Below, one piece after another: positions 47,610 to 56,225 of a stretch of 64,000 bases of DNA. How positions within the stretch are numbered: position 1 is the stretch's first letter; the number at the start of each line of letters is the position of its first letter. A program made the position numbers and the translations under genes. The DNA is from DASZPL01 sp035550315 (lineage in GTDB: Bacteria > Actinomycetota > Actinomycetes > JAFAQI01), in the NCBI GenBank assembly GCA_035550315.1, contig DASZPL010000056.1:1-64000 (forward strand), written 5' to 3'. The notes under the pieces were generated by a model, which did no database searches, was not told where the DNA came from, and saw nothing but the letters and a program-made list of their open reading frames with translations.

Positions 47610-48497
47610 TCAGGCGGCTGACAGCATCTCGGCAACCGTGCCGGCGACGTAATCGGGATCGCTGACGACGTCAGCCCACGTCACAACGACCACGCGCCAG
47701 CCGGCTCGGGCCAGCGCGGTCCATCGGCGACGATCTCGTCGGAAGGTCGCTCGACCGCTATGAAACTCAAACCCGTCGCACTCCAGGGCAAGCCGCAAGG
47801 CCGGCCATGCGAAATCGACCCGCGCCACGAACCGGCCGCGCGAGCGTACGACGAACTGTGTGTACGGCGGCCGCAGCCGACGTCGCCAGAGCAGCACCCG
47901 CGCCAGTGACTCGAGCACTGATTCACTCGCCGGATCTACCAGCGCCGCTACGAGTTGGATCCGATGCCGACCGGGCGCCGGCGGCACGGCCGCAGCAGCC
48001 GCGCGAAACTCCTCGACCGTGAGCAGACCCCTACGAAACAGCCCGTCAACGATGGCGACGGCCTCCTCGAGCGACGCGCTGCGCGAGACGTCCAAAGCGG
48101 TCCGAAGCGGCGAGGTCACTGGGACTCCTCGCACCAGGCAGACGTCACCCGGCTTCAAGTCGGCGCGATGCAACCGCACTCCGTCACCCGCATCGGCCAG
48201 ACGCCGACCGCGGTTGCGCGGCGCCGTCACGTGCAGCCGTTCCAACGGCGCGATCAGATCTGCGTCCCACCAGGCAACGGCAGACTGATAGCTGACGACG
48301 ACTCGCCAGCCAAGGGCGACAGTCGCCGGACCGGGTGGCGGCGACGTACCGGCGACGACATAGACGCCGCGCGCAATCCGCGCTATCTGGCCGTGTCGAG
48401 CGCTGCGGCGCAGCATCGCGTCTGAGATTCCGGCAGCGATCGCCGCCCGCCGAGTGAAGAACCCGGTCTCGAGAAAGCGTTCGAAGTGCTCGCCCAT
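47610..48497 (-). CDS. AbiEi-antitoxin-like winged helix plus DUF559 nuclease-like protein
   Basis: 295 residues. N-terminus FFTRRAAIAAGISDAMLRRS then GQIARIARGVYVVAG is the winged-helix start of AbiEi-type antitoxin domain proteins. The middle is a family-typical SYQSAVAWWDADL; the C-terminus ARVDFAWPALRLALECDGFE followed by HSGRATFRRDRRRWTALARAGW is DUF559/Vsr-like (restriction-nuclease fold, D..LECDG). No AbiEii toxin is adjacent. The family is abundant in actinomycetes, function unknown. Flanked closely by palindromic elements at both ends (6 bases from the stop; 104 bases from the start). Confidence 0.78.
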   Translation of the reverse strand: MGEHFERFLETGFFTRRAAIAAGISDAMLRRSARHGQIARIARGVYVVAGTSPPPGPATVALGWRVVVSYQSAVAWWDADLIAPLERLHVTAPRNRGRRLADAGDGVRLHRADLKPGDVCLVRGVPVTSPLRTALDVSRSASLEEAVAIVDGLFRRGLLTVEEFRAAAAAVPPAPGRHRIQLVAALVDPASESVLESLARVLLWRRRLRPPYTQFVVRSRGRFVARVDFAWPALRLALECDGFEFHSGRATFRRDRRRWTALARAGWRVVVVTWADVVSDPDYVAGTVAEMLSAA

Positions 48498-48600
48498 GCC
48501 GCAGCGTCGCGAGCTGGAGTCGTTTTCCGTCGGCCGCGCGCCAAGCTGTGGTCAGCCCGTCGACGTCGCCCTGGTGTGGAAACCACCCGATCCGACCGAT

Positions 48601-48682
48601 GCGGCGCACAACTGAAACGCGTGAGGCGCGACTCGCGGCTTTCAGACGCGCAGGCGCCGCACGCGTCTCGGTTGTGCGCCGC
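48601..48682. repeat. Palindromic element P1, copy 2
   Basis: Outer arms GCGGCGCACAAC (48601-48612) and GTTGTGCGCCGC (48671-48682); interior GAGGCGCGACTCGCGGCTTT then CAGACGCGCAGG, aligned to copy 1; ACGCGT occurs symmetrically at 48617 and 48661. It ends 8 bases from the stop of the NlpC/P60 gene. Confidence 0.88.
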
Positions 48683-48690
48683 TTCAGCCG

Positions 48691-49794
48691 TTAGCCGGGG
48701 CGGACGGCGCCGGCGTAGTCGGGGCGGTCGTAGGGCTCGACGCGGACGTTCACACCGGTGTACGGCGCGTCGATCATGTTGCCGCCGCCCACGTAGATGC
48801 CGACGTGATGCAGGTCGCTGCCGAAGAACACGAGGTCACCGGGCTCGAGCTGTGACTGCGAGACGTGCACGCCCTCGTTCCACTGGGAGCCGGTGTAGTG
48901 GTCGAGATGTACGCCGGCCTTCGCCCAGACGTACATCGTCAGGCCGGAGCAGTCGAACGCGTTCGGTCCGGCCGCGCCCCAGACGTACGGCTTGCCAAGC
49001 TCGCGGTACGCCCACTCCACCGCGACCCGCGCGCCGCCAGAGCCGCTGACCGGCGGCGGCGCCACCGATTGCTGGGTGACCGCGGCGGCGGCCTGCTGGG
49101 TCGCGGCCGCTTGCTGCTGCAGCTGCGCGGCAGCGCGGGCCGCCGCCTCCCGCTGCGCCCGCACTCGGGCGGCGTGCTCGATCTGCTGCTCGCGCACCAG
49201 CAGCTGATGCAGGATGCCCTGCTGCTTGTTCGCGGCCGCAACGACTCGGTCGCGGGCCGCCTTCATCGCGTTGGTGGCCGACTGCTGCTTCGCCAGCGCT
49301 GCCGCCGACGTACTCCGCGCCTGCTCCTCGACCCGCTGGGCGGCCAGCACCTCGGCCAGCGTCTGCGACTGGTTGACCGACACGGCCTGCAGTGACGACA
49401 CCCGGTCGATGAACTCCGATGTCGAGCCGTCGGTCAACGTCAGCAGCGGGTCGATGCTGTCGCCTTGGTACGCCGCCACCGCGAACTTCGCCACGACCTG
49501 CTGCAGCCGGGCCACCTTGCCCTGCGCGGCGGTCAGCTGGTCGCGAGCGACCTGCGCGTTGTGCTGCGCCGTTTGCAGCGAGTCGCGCGCCGCGTTATAG
49601 CGCTCCGCCGCCTGCTCCGCCTGCACCCGCAACACGTGCAGTTGGTGCTTCGCGGCCGCGATCTGCGACTGCAAGCTCTGCTGCGGTAGGCCATGCGCGG
49701 CCGGCGCGCCGATCAGCGCTCCGGTCGAGGTGATGACTCCGGCCGCAACCGCCGCTGCGACGAGACGTCGTGGGACCCGGAGCCGACGCGGCAT
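48691..49794 (-). CDS. Secreted NlpC/P60 peptidoglycan endopeptidase (RipA-like)
   Basis: 367 residues. Signal peptide ending AAPAAHGLP, a long coiled-coil (about 37-235, Ala/Gln/Arg-rich, including VREQQIEHAARVRAQREAAA), then NlpC/P60: catalytic Cys in NAFDCSGLTMYVWAKAG, His in SDLHHVGIYVGGGNMIDAP. It cleaves stem peptide bonds in peptidoglycan; the coiled coil likely docks an activator such as FtsEX. Start preceded by a c-di-AMP riboswitch on the same strand. Confidence 0.93.
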   Translation of the reverse strand: MPRRLRVPRRLVAAAVAAGVITSTGALIGAPAAHGLPQQSLQSQIAAAKHQLHVLRVQAEQAAERYNAARDSLQTAQHNAQVARDQLTAAQGKVARLQQVVAKFAVAAYQGDSIDPLLTLTDGSTSEFIDRVSSLQAVSVNQSQTLAEVLAAQRVEEQARSTSAAALAKQQSATNAMKAARDRVVAAANKQQGILHQLLVREQQIEHAARVRAQREAAARAAAQLQQQAAATQQAAAAVTQQSVAPPPVSGSGGARVAVEWAYRELGKPYVWGAAGPNAFDCSGLTMYVWAKAGVHLDHYTGSQWNEGVHVSQSQLEPGDLVFFGSDLHHVGIYVGGGNMIDAPYTGVNVRVEPYDRPDYAGAVRPG

Positions 49795-49807
49795 GCGCAG
49801 TGGTGCC

Positions 49808-49960
49808 TTCCTTTAGCGGCCGCCTACCGAGTTAGCTGGCGGGTTCGGGCGCGAAAGCGTTCGCCCTACGGTGCCGACCGGCACCGATTCACCCCAGGGA
49901 AGCGGTTCCCCGGCTCGGCTCGCCAGGCGGGCCCGACGAGCGCAATTCGGCGGCACTGGC
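49808..49960 (-). promoter_or_regulatory. c-di-AMP (ydaO-type) riboswitch before NlpC/P60 gene
   Basis: Read on the minus strand: GTGCCGCCGAATTGCG, CGGGGAACCGCTTCCCTGG, GGTGAATCGGTGCCGG, GGCGAACGC, and the 3' signature CCCGCCAGCTAACTCGGTAG then GCGG and GGAAGG. This is a very good match to the ydaO riboswitch consensus, ending 14 bases before the ATG at 49794. Confidence 0.92.
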
Positions 49961-50077
49961 GCGCCGCCCAATCCCGAGTGATCGGCAGGTCACGCGACAG
50001 TGATCGAAACGTTATCGGCTCGTGACCGATCGGCTCAAGCCCCCTCGCCGAAGCATTCGGTCCGTCAGAATGGCGCG

Positions 50078-51625
50078 GTGCCGCCCACACCCACGCCGTC
50101 AGGTCCGACCCGCCGCCAAGTCCTCACCGCCAGCATGGCCGGCGCCCTCGCGACGATGGCCGGCGGTCTTGGCCGGGTCGTCGAAGCGGCGTACGCCGCC
50201 ACTCCAACCAAGGACGCGCCGCTCTCGGACATCGAGCACGTCATCTTCTTGATGATGGAGAACCGCTCGTTCGACCACTATTTCGGGACGTTCCCCGGGG
50301 TGCGGGGGTTTGGCGACCAGCGGGCGCTGCCCGGCGTCTTCCGGCAACGCGGCTGGAAGCCCGGCGTCGGCCCGGACCCCCACGGCGTACTCCCGCCGTT
50401 CCACCTCAACACCAAGGACCTAGCCAGCTTCACCGAGTGCGTCGACGACATCACCCACGACTGGGCGCCGATGCACCAGGCCTGGAACCACGGCAAGCTG
50501 AACCGCTGGCTGCCGGCGCACCTGGCCGCCGACCCGAAGCACGTCGCGCCGGTCGCGATGGGCTACTACGAGCACGGCGACATCCCGTTCTACCGGGACC
50601 TGGCCAGCGCGTTCACGATCTGCGATCACTACTTCTGCTCCGTCCTTGGCCCGACCGACCCCAACCGCGTGATGTGGCTGTCGGCGACCCTCGACCCCGA
50701 GGGCCACCACGGCGGGCCCTGCCTGCAGACGCTCGTGGCCAACCGGGTGACCCAGTTCGGAAAGTTCAGCTGGAAGACGATGCCGGAGCACCTCACCGAG
50801 GCCGGCGTCTCGTGGAAGGTCTACCAGGACCTCACCACGACCACGCTGCTCAACCCGCTGCTGTATTTCAAGCAGTTCCTCGACAAGAACACACTGCTCG
50901 GGCAGAACGCCAACGGCCTGATCAGCTACCCGCTCACCTTCGAAGGCGATGTCGCTGCCGACCGGCTGCCGCAGGTGTCGTGGATCTTCCCGGACTTCCC
51001 GCAGTGCGACCACCCCTCGGTGCCTCCGATCCTCGGCGAGGCGCTCGTCGCGCAGGTGCTGAAGACGTTGGTCCAGAAGCCGAAGGTGTGGGAGAAGACG
51101 GCGCTGATCATCTCGTACGACGAGAACGGCGGCTTCTTCGACCATGTGCCGCCGCCGACCGCGCCGCCCGGCACGCCCGGTGAGCACCTGACGATGGATC
51201 CGCTGCCGAAGGATGCCGGCGGCGTGCGTGGACCCGTCGGGCTCGGCTTCCGGGTGCCGTGCATCGTCGTCTCGCCGTACAGCCGAGGCGGCTTCGTCAG
51301 CTCGCAGGTCTTTGACCACACGTCGCAGCTGAAGTTCCTCGAGCGCCGGTTCGGCGTCGACGTACCAAACCTCAGCCGCTGGCGCCGCAAGACGGTCGGC
51401 GACATGGTGGGCGCGTTCAGCTTCGGCCGGCGGCCGCACTACCAGGTGCCGAAGTTCGCCTCGCCGATCGGCGTCGAGGGCACGGAGATCCTCGCCGAGG
51501 AGTGCATCCTGCCGCCCGACGGCGCCCTCGGCGTGGAGGACCTAGGAACCCGTACGCCGATCCCGTCGCACATCGCGATGCCGCATCAGCACCACGGCAA
51601 GCCGCACCGCCCGATCCATCGCTGA
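50078..51625 (+). CDS. Phospholipase C / phosphoesterase family, Tat-exported
   Basis: 515 residues from GTG 50078 (an ATG-type start in the same frame at 50000 would add 26 residues). Twin-arginine signal TRRQVLTASMAGALATMAGG with AYAAT cleavage. Family motifs IEHVIFLMMENRSFDHYFGT at the start of the mature part (Glu-Asn metal ligand region), DPNRVMWLSAT, YDENGGFFDHV and SPYSRGGFV. Bacterial members include PlcA-C of mycobacteria and acid phosphatase AcpA. Substrate uncertain. The gene is divergent from the riboswitch-controlled peptidase. Confidence 0.88.
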   Translation: MPPTPTPSGPTRRQVLTASMAGALATMAGGLGRVVEAAYAATPTKDAPLSDIEHVIFLMMENRSFDHYFGTFPGVRGFGDQRALPGVFRQRGWKPGVGPDPHGVLPPFHLNTKDLASFTECVDDITHDWAPMHQAWNHGKLNRWLPAHLAADPKHVAPVAMGYYEHGDIPFYRDLASAFTICDHYFCSVLGPTDPNRVMWLSATLDPEGHHGGPCLQTLVANRVTQFGKFSWKTMPEHLTEAGVSWKVYQDLTTTTLLNPLLYFKQFLDKNTLLGQNANGLISYPLTFEGDVAADRLPQVSWIFPDFPQCDHPSVPPILGEALVAQVLKTLVQKPKVWEKTALIISYDENGGFFDHVPPPTAPPGTPGEHLTMDPLPKDAGGVRGPVGLGFRVPCIVVSPYSRGGFVSSQVFDHTSQLKFLERRFGVDVPNLSRWRRKTVGDMVGAFSFGRRPHYQVPKFASPIGVEGTEILAEECILPPDGALGVEDLGTRTPIPSHIAMPHQHHGKPHRPIHR

Positions 51626-51635
51626 GCGAGGCGCA

Positions 51636-52859
51636 TCAGGCCAGCAGGTCGCGGGCGATATGGGTGATTTGCACCTCGTTGCTGCCGGCGTAGATCATCA
51701 GCGACTTGGCGTCGCGGGCGAGCTGCTCGACGCGGTACTCCGTCATGTAGCCGTTGCCGCCGAACAGCTGCACGGCTTCCATCGCGACCTCGGTCGCCGC
51801 CTGCGAGGCGTAGTACTTCATCGCGGACGCCTCGGCGAGCGTCGGCGTGCGGCCGTCGCGCATCTGCTCGATCGTGCGGAACACCATGTTCTGCACGTTG
51901 ACCCGCGCGACTTCCATGTTCGCGAGCTTGAGCTGGATCAGCTGGAAGTCGCCGATCCGCTGCCCCCAGAGCTCGCGCTTCTTGGCGTAGTCGATCGACA
52001 GCCGGAGGCACTCTTCGATGACGCCGAGCGACATCGCGGCGATGCCGACTCGCTCTGACACGAAGTTGGAGCGGGCGCTCTCGCGGCCGTCCTGCGCGGT
52101 GCCACCGCTGGGATCGCCCAGCAGTCGGTCGGGCTCGAGGTAGACGTCGGAGAAGAACAGCTGCCCGGTCGGCGAGGAGTGGATGCCCATCTTGCGGAAC
52201 GGCTTCGACTGGGTGAACCCGTCCATCCCGGAGTCGAGCACGAAGGTCAGCACCGGTCGGCGGCGCCGATCGACGTCACTCCCGTCGTCGAGCTTCGCGT
52301 AGACGACGACGGTGTCGGCGTACGGGCCGTTCGTGATGAACGTCTTCTCGCCGTTCAGGACGTAACCGTCGCCCTGCGGCCGCACCGTCGTCGTCATGCC
52401 GCCGAAGGCGTCAGAGCCGGAGTTGGGCTCGGTGATCGCCCAGGCGCCGACCTTCTCGAACGTCACCAGGTCGAGCCCCCAGCGCTTCCGCTGCTCGACC
52501 GTGCCGCGCGACATGATCGTGCCGGCCGCCAACCCGAGGCTGACGCCCATCGCCGCGGCCAGGCCCATGCTCACCTTGCACAGCTCGACCGACGCCAGCA
52601 GCGTCATCGACTCGCCGCCGTCGCCACGGCTCGACGAGGAGCGATCGCCTGACGAGCCCGACTTCTGCCTCGCGATCGCCTTTTCGAACGAGTCGCGTCC
52701 GATCTGGTCGATGCCGAATGTGGTGAAGAACTTCCGAATCAACGGGTACGGCGGCAGCTCACCGCTCTCCAGCTCGTCGATGTGCGGCCGGATCTCGGCG
52801 TCGACGAAGTCGCGGATCGCCTCCCGGATCATGACCTCGGTGTCGGACCACTCGTACAC
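51636..52859 (-). CDS. Acyl-CoA dehydrogenase
   Basis: 407 residues from GTG 52859. FAD and substrate signatures WAITEPNSGSDAFGGMTT, YVLNGEKTFITNGPYADTVV, QLFGGNGYMTEYRVEQLARD and end IYAGSNEVQITHIARDLL. The usual catalytic Glu of the YEG motif is replaced by Ala (IYAGS), so the base may lie elsewhere, as in isovaleryl-type enzymes, or specificity differs. An internal Ser/Arg/Gly insertion GSSGDRSSSSRGDGGESM is unusual. Downstream of the thiolase by 33 bases; same operon. Confidence 0.88.
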   Translation of the reverse strand: MYEWSDTEVMIREAIRDFVDAEIRPHIDELESGELPPYPLIRKFFTTFGIDQIGRDSFEKAIARQKSGSSGDRSSSSRGDGGESMTLLASVELCKVSMGLAAAMGVSLGLAAGTIMSRGTVEQRKRWGLDLVTFEKVGAWAITEPNSGSDAFGGMTTTVRPQGDGYVLNGEKTFITNGPYADTVVVYAKLDDGSDVDRRRRPVLTFVLDSGMDGFTQSKPFRKMGIHSSPTGQLFFSDVYLEPDRLLGDPSGGTAQDGRESARSNFVSERVGIAAMSLGVIEECLRLSIDYAKKRELWGQRIGDFQLIQLKLANMEVARVNVQNMVFRTIEQMRDGRTPTLAEASAMKYYASQAATEVAMEAVQLFGGNGYMTEYRVEQLARDAKSLMIYAGSNEVQITHIARDLLA

Positions 52860-52892
52860 GACTCGCCTCCCGCCGAGATCCGCTTCGGACTG

Positions 52893-54086
52893 CTACCGAA
52901 CCGCCGGACGGTACGCCGTGATCACCACTGCGCCCCCGAGGCCGATGTTGTGTTGCAGCGCCACCTTCGCACCCGGCACCTGGCGGGCGTCCGCCTGCCC
53001 CCGCAGCTGCCAGCTCAGCTCGGCGCACTGCGCCAGGCCGGTCGCGCCGAGCGGGTGGCCCTTCGAGATCAGCCCGCCGGACGGGTTGACCACCCACCGC
53101 CCGCCGTAGGTCGTGTCACCGGCGTCGACCAGCTTGCCGCCCTCACCCTCGCCGCACAGCCCGAGCGCTTCGTAGGTGATCAGTTCGTTGGCCGAGAAGC
53201 AGTCGTGCAACTCGATCACGTCGACCTCGTCGGGGGTGATCTCGGCCTGCTCGTAGACCTTGCGGGCCGCGACCCGCGTCATGTCGGCGCCGACCAGGCT
53301 CGCGGCGGTGCCGTCGAACGTGCTCTGCATGTCCGTGACCATCGCCTGCCCGACGATCTCGACCGCCTGGTCAGCCAGGTCGTGCTGCTCGACGAACCGC
53401 TCGCTGGCGATCACCGCCGCGCCGGAGCCGTCGGAGGTCGGCGAGCACTGCAACCGGGTGAGCGGCAGCGGCTCGTAGACGACCTTGGCGGCCTTGATCT
53501 CCTCAAGCGTGTACTCGTCCTGGAACTGCGCGTACGGGTTGTTGACCGAGTGCTTGTGGTTCTTCAACCCGATCTTGGCGAACTGGTCGGGGTTGGAGCC
53601 GTACTTCTCCATGTGCTCCACGCCGGCCGCGCCGAACATCCACGGCGCCGGCGGCATCGAGAACTCGTACATCGCGGCGAGCGCGGCCATCTGCTTGGTC
53701 ATTGGCGCGGCCCGGTCGGTAAAGGTCCCGGTCAGCGACCCGGGCTTCATCTTCTCGAAGCCGACCGCCATCGCGCAGTCCACGGTGCCGCTGCGCACCG
53801 CCTGCGCCGCGAGGAACAGCGCCGTCGACCCGGTCGAGCAGTTGTTGTTCACGTTGATGATCGGGATTCCGGTCAGACCGATCTCGTAGAGCGCGGTCTG
53901 GCCAGAAGTGGACTCGCCGTAGACGTAGCCGGCGTAGGCCTGCTCGATCTCGTCGTAGCTGATGCCGGCGTCGGCGAGCGCCTTGGTGCCCGACTCCCGC
54001 ACCATGTCGGGGTAGTCCCACTCCCGCCGCCCGGGCTTCTCGAACTTGGTCATGCCGACGCCGACGACGTAGGTCTTGTTGGCCAC
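52893..54086 (-). CDS. SCP-x-type thiolase / lipid-transfer thiolase
   Basis: 397 residues from GTG 54086 with GAGGAG upstream. Nucleophile Cys in INVNNNCSTGSTALFLAAQA, HDCFSANELITYEALGLCGE, and NPSGGLISKGHPLGATGLAQ. The HDCF and GHP motifs with no second CXG Cys are typical of SCPx/Ltp thiolases. These cleave branched or sterol side-chain beta-keto CoA (or act as retro-aldolases with a MaoC partner). A CTGACG-N4-CGTCAG palindrome lies upstream at 54134. Confidence 0.9.
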   Translation of the reverse strand: MANKTYVVGVGMTKFEKPGRREWDYPDMVRESGTKALADAGISYDEIEQAYAGYVYGESTSGQTALYEIGLTGIPIINVNNNCSTGSTALFLAAQAVRSGTVDCAMAVGFEKMKPGSLTGTFTDRAAPMTKQMAALAAMYEFSMPPAPWMFGAAGVEHMEKYGSNPDQFAKIGLKNHKHSVNNPYAQFQDEYTLEEIKAAKVVYEPLPLTRLQCSPTSDGSGAAVIASERFVEQHDLADQAVEIVGQAMVTDMQSTFDGTAASLVGADMTRVAARKVYEQAEITPDEVDVIELHDCFSANELITYEALGLCGEGEGGKLVDAGDTTYGGRWVVNPSGGLISKGHPLGATGLAQCAELSWQLRGQADARQVPGAKVALQHNIGLGGAVVITAYRPAVR

Positions 54087-54133
54087 GGGATGGCTCCTCG
54101 CTGAATCGACCGGAATCCTCGGCAGTCAGATTA

Positions 54134-54149
54134 CTGACGCCGACGTCAG
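54134..54149. promoter_or_regulatory. CTGACG-N4-CGTCAG operator before the thiolase operon
   Basis: CTGACGCCGACGTCAG, 6-bp perfect arms, 48 bases upstream of the thiolase start. The same motif, with 7-bp arms, lies at 59891-59908. Probably a TetR-type regulator site. Confidence 0.6.
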
Positions 54150-54153
54150 GTTG

Positions 54154-54846
54154 TCAGGGCGACGGCGTCGGGCTCCCGCTCGGGGTCGGCGACGGCGAAT
54201 TGCAGAGCAGCCCGCCGAGCACGCAGGTCCGCGTCGCCGTCGGCGACGGCGAGAGCGACGGCGAGGGTCGATGGGTGGGCGAGCGCGTCGGGCTCGGCGT
54301 CTCGCTGGGCGAGGGCGACGGTGACGGCTTCGGCGACTTGGACGGCTTCGGTGACTTGTGCGAGGTCTTGGGGCCGAAGCCGAACGCCCCGCCGAAGCTG
54401 GATTCGTGGTTGCCGCTGTGCGACACCCCGAACAAGGCAGCGATCGAGCGGCCCTCAGTCAGCTCGATTGCGCTGATGACGCCGATGGCGAAGACGAAGA
54501 CGCAGCCGGTGCCGAGCGCCATCAGCTTCCACTGCGAATGCCCGAACGCCCGGCCCTGCTCCCGCATCGTCCGCAGCACCTCGCGCACCGGAGGCGACGC
54601 GGCACCGGCTCGATGCAGCCGCCGCAACCGCGCGCGCGTGCGGCGCAATGAATAGGAGTACAGCGCGCCGCCAGTCGTAGCCACGGCGCTCGCGACCGCC
54701 GCCCCGATCAGCGTGCCGGCGACGCCGAAGAACGAACAGACGACCGCCGCGGACATCGCGGCGAGCGAGCTCACGCCGATCTGCGCGAGCGAGACCTCGA
54801 CCCGGTCCCGGTCGTCCTCGGGGTCCGCGTCCGGCGAGGACGTCAT
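54154..54846 (-). CDS. Membrane protein with Ser/Pro-rich C-terminal tail
   Basis: 230 residues. N-terminal acidic part, TM hairpin (about 21-60: ISSLAAMSAAVVCSFF-like stretch), an arginine-rich cytosolic loop LRRTRARLRRLHRAG, a further TM (LMALGTGCVFVFAIGVISAI) and a tail of about 90 residues dominated by Ser-Pro and Thr (KPSPSPSPSETPSPTRSPTH) ending in a Cys pair (RTCVLGGLLCNS). No family recognised. The tail may span the cell wall or be glycosylated. It precedes the thiolase gene on the same strand but the operator lies between. Confidence 0.6.
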   Translation of the reverse strand: MTSSPDADPEDDRDRVEVSLAQIGVSSLAAMSAAVVCSFFGVAGTLIGAAVASAVATTGGALYSYSLRRTRARLRRLHRAGAASPPVREVLRTMREQGRAFGHSQWKLMALGTGCVFVFAIGVISAIELTEGRSIAALFGVSHSGNHESSFGGAFGFGPKTSHKSPKPSKSPKPSPSPSPSETPSPTRSPTHRPSPSLSPSPTATRTCVLGGLLCNSPSPTPSGSPTPSP

Positions 54847-54918
54847 GGAGCCGGGGTGTGGCGCGCGGCCCGACAACACAGGATTCGCACCATTCGACCG
54901 TATCGGTCGGCTTGCGGG

Positions 54919-56133
54919 CTACTCGCAGGCGATGACCCGCTCGCCGTTCACGCACTGGTCGGTGCCGGGCCCGCCATCGACGAGGTCGTTGCCGGCGCCG
55001 CCGTCGACGTAGTCGTTGCCGAACCCGCCGTGCAACGCGTCGTCACCGCCGCTGCCGCGCAGCTGGTCGTTTCCAGGGCCGCCCTGCATCGTGTTCGAGC
55101 CGGCGTCGCCGGTGAGGAAGTCGCCGCGTGAGGACCCGACGACGTTCTCGATGCCCACGATTTGGTCCTGGCCGTCGCCGAGCGCGATCCCGCTCTGCAG
55201 GTCGACGTACACCGGCACGTGCTGGTCGTGCACGTAGGTCAGCACATCGACGCCAGGGCCACCGGCGAGGCGGTTGTTGCCGGAGTCACCGACGAAGGTG
55301 TCGTGGCCGGCGCCGCCGCTTTCGAAGTCGTTGCCGCCGCCAGCCCACAACGTGTTGTTCTGGTTGTTGCCGATGAGGCTGTCGGCATGCGGGCTCGCGA
55401 CCAGCGCGTTCTCGATGCTGCTCAACCGGTCGGTGCCCTGGCCGGTGGCGATCCCGGTCGCGAGGTTGACCACCGCGCCGGTCGGAGCGCTGCGGCTGAT
55501 CGACATCTGCAAGGTGTCCCGCGACGGGCCGCCGGACAGCCGGTCGTTGCCAGCCGACTGCCAGGAGTCATCGCCGATCAGGACGTCGTGCCCGGCGCCG
55601 CCCGCAACGTCGTCGCTGCCGGCGCCACCGTCCAACCGATCGGTGCCGTTGTCGCCTCTCAGCACGTCGCTGCCCGAGTCGCCGAACGCGAAGTCCTTTC
55701 CGGCACCGCCGTGGATGACGTCGCGTCCGGATCCGGCTTTGAGTACGTCGGAGCCGCTGCCGCCGATCAGCAAGTCGTCGCCGGCGCCGCCGAACAGCGC
55801 ATCCCGGCCGGACTGGCCGAAGATCGTGTCGTTGCCGCCACCGCCGTAGATGTAGTCCACGCCGGGCCCACCGCAGATCAGATCGTCGCCGCCGCCACCG
55901 TGGATCACGTCGTCCTCGGCGCCCGCGACGATGATGTCGTCACCGGGCGTCCCCGTGAGCTTGTCGTCGCCCGCACTCCCAACGATCGTCGCGGCGCGGC
56001 CATCGCAGCGTGGCGGGCTCGCCGGTGCCGCGACCGGCACCAGGACGGCGGCACACACGGCGACCAGCAGCACCAACGCGGCGAGCGGATGCCGGCGCAG
56101 CAACGCGACCGGCAGGCGGGCAGGACGAAGCAC
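54919..56133 (-). CDS. RTX-type calcium-binding secreted protein, short
   Basis: 404 residues. Signal peptide (HPLAALVLLVAVCAAVLVPV, AAPAS). The rest is made of GGXGXDXUX nonapeptides (GGGGDDLICGGPGVDYIYGG, GGAGDDLLIGGSGSDVLKAG) that fold as a calcium beta-roll, interrupted by spacers such as VVNLATGIATGQGTDRLSSI. C-terminal DQCVNGERVIACE carries a Cys pair. No catalytic domain and no type I secretion genes; Sec export is implied. Adjacent to a larger paralogue. Confidence 0.88.
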   Translation of the reverse strand: MLRPARLPVALLRRHPLAALVLLVAVCAAVLVPVAAPASPPRCDGRAATIVGSAGDDKLTGTPGDDIIVAGAEDDVIHGGGGDDLICGGPGVDYIYGGGGNDTIFGQSGRDALFGGAGDDLLIGGSGSDVLKAGSGRDVIHGGAGKDFAFGDSGSDVLRGDNGTDRLDGGAGSDDVAGGAGHDVLIGDDSWQSAGNDRLSGGPSRDTLQMSISRSAPTGAVVNLATGIATGQGTDRLSSIENALVASPHADSLIGNNQNNTLWAGGGNDFESGGAGHDTFVGDSGNNRLAGGPGVDVLTYVHDQHVPVYVDLQSGIALGDGQDQIVGIENVVGSSRGDFLTGDAGSNTMQGGPGNDQLRGSGGDDALHGGFGNDYVDGGAGNDLVDGGPGTDQCVNGERVIACE

Positions 56134-56225
56134 GGGATTCCTTCGGGCGGGGCGACGTCAGCAGGGTAGTTGCCGATCCGTCGCCCCGCGCCCGAAGCGG
56201 TGGAATGGCGCGGCCGCGGTGCGGG

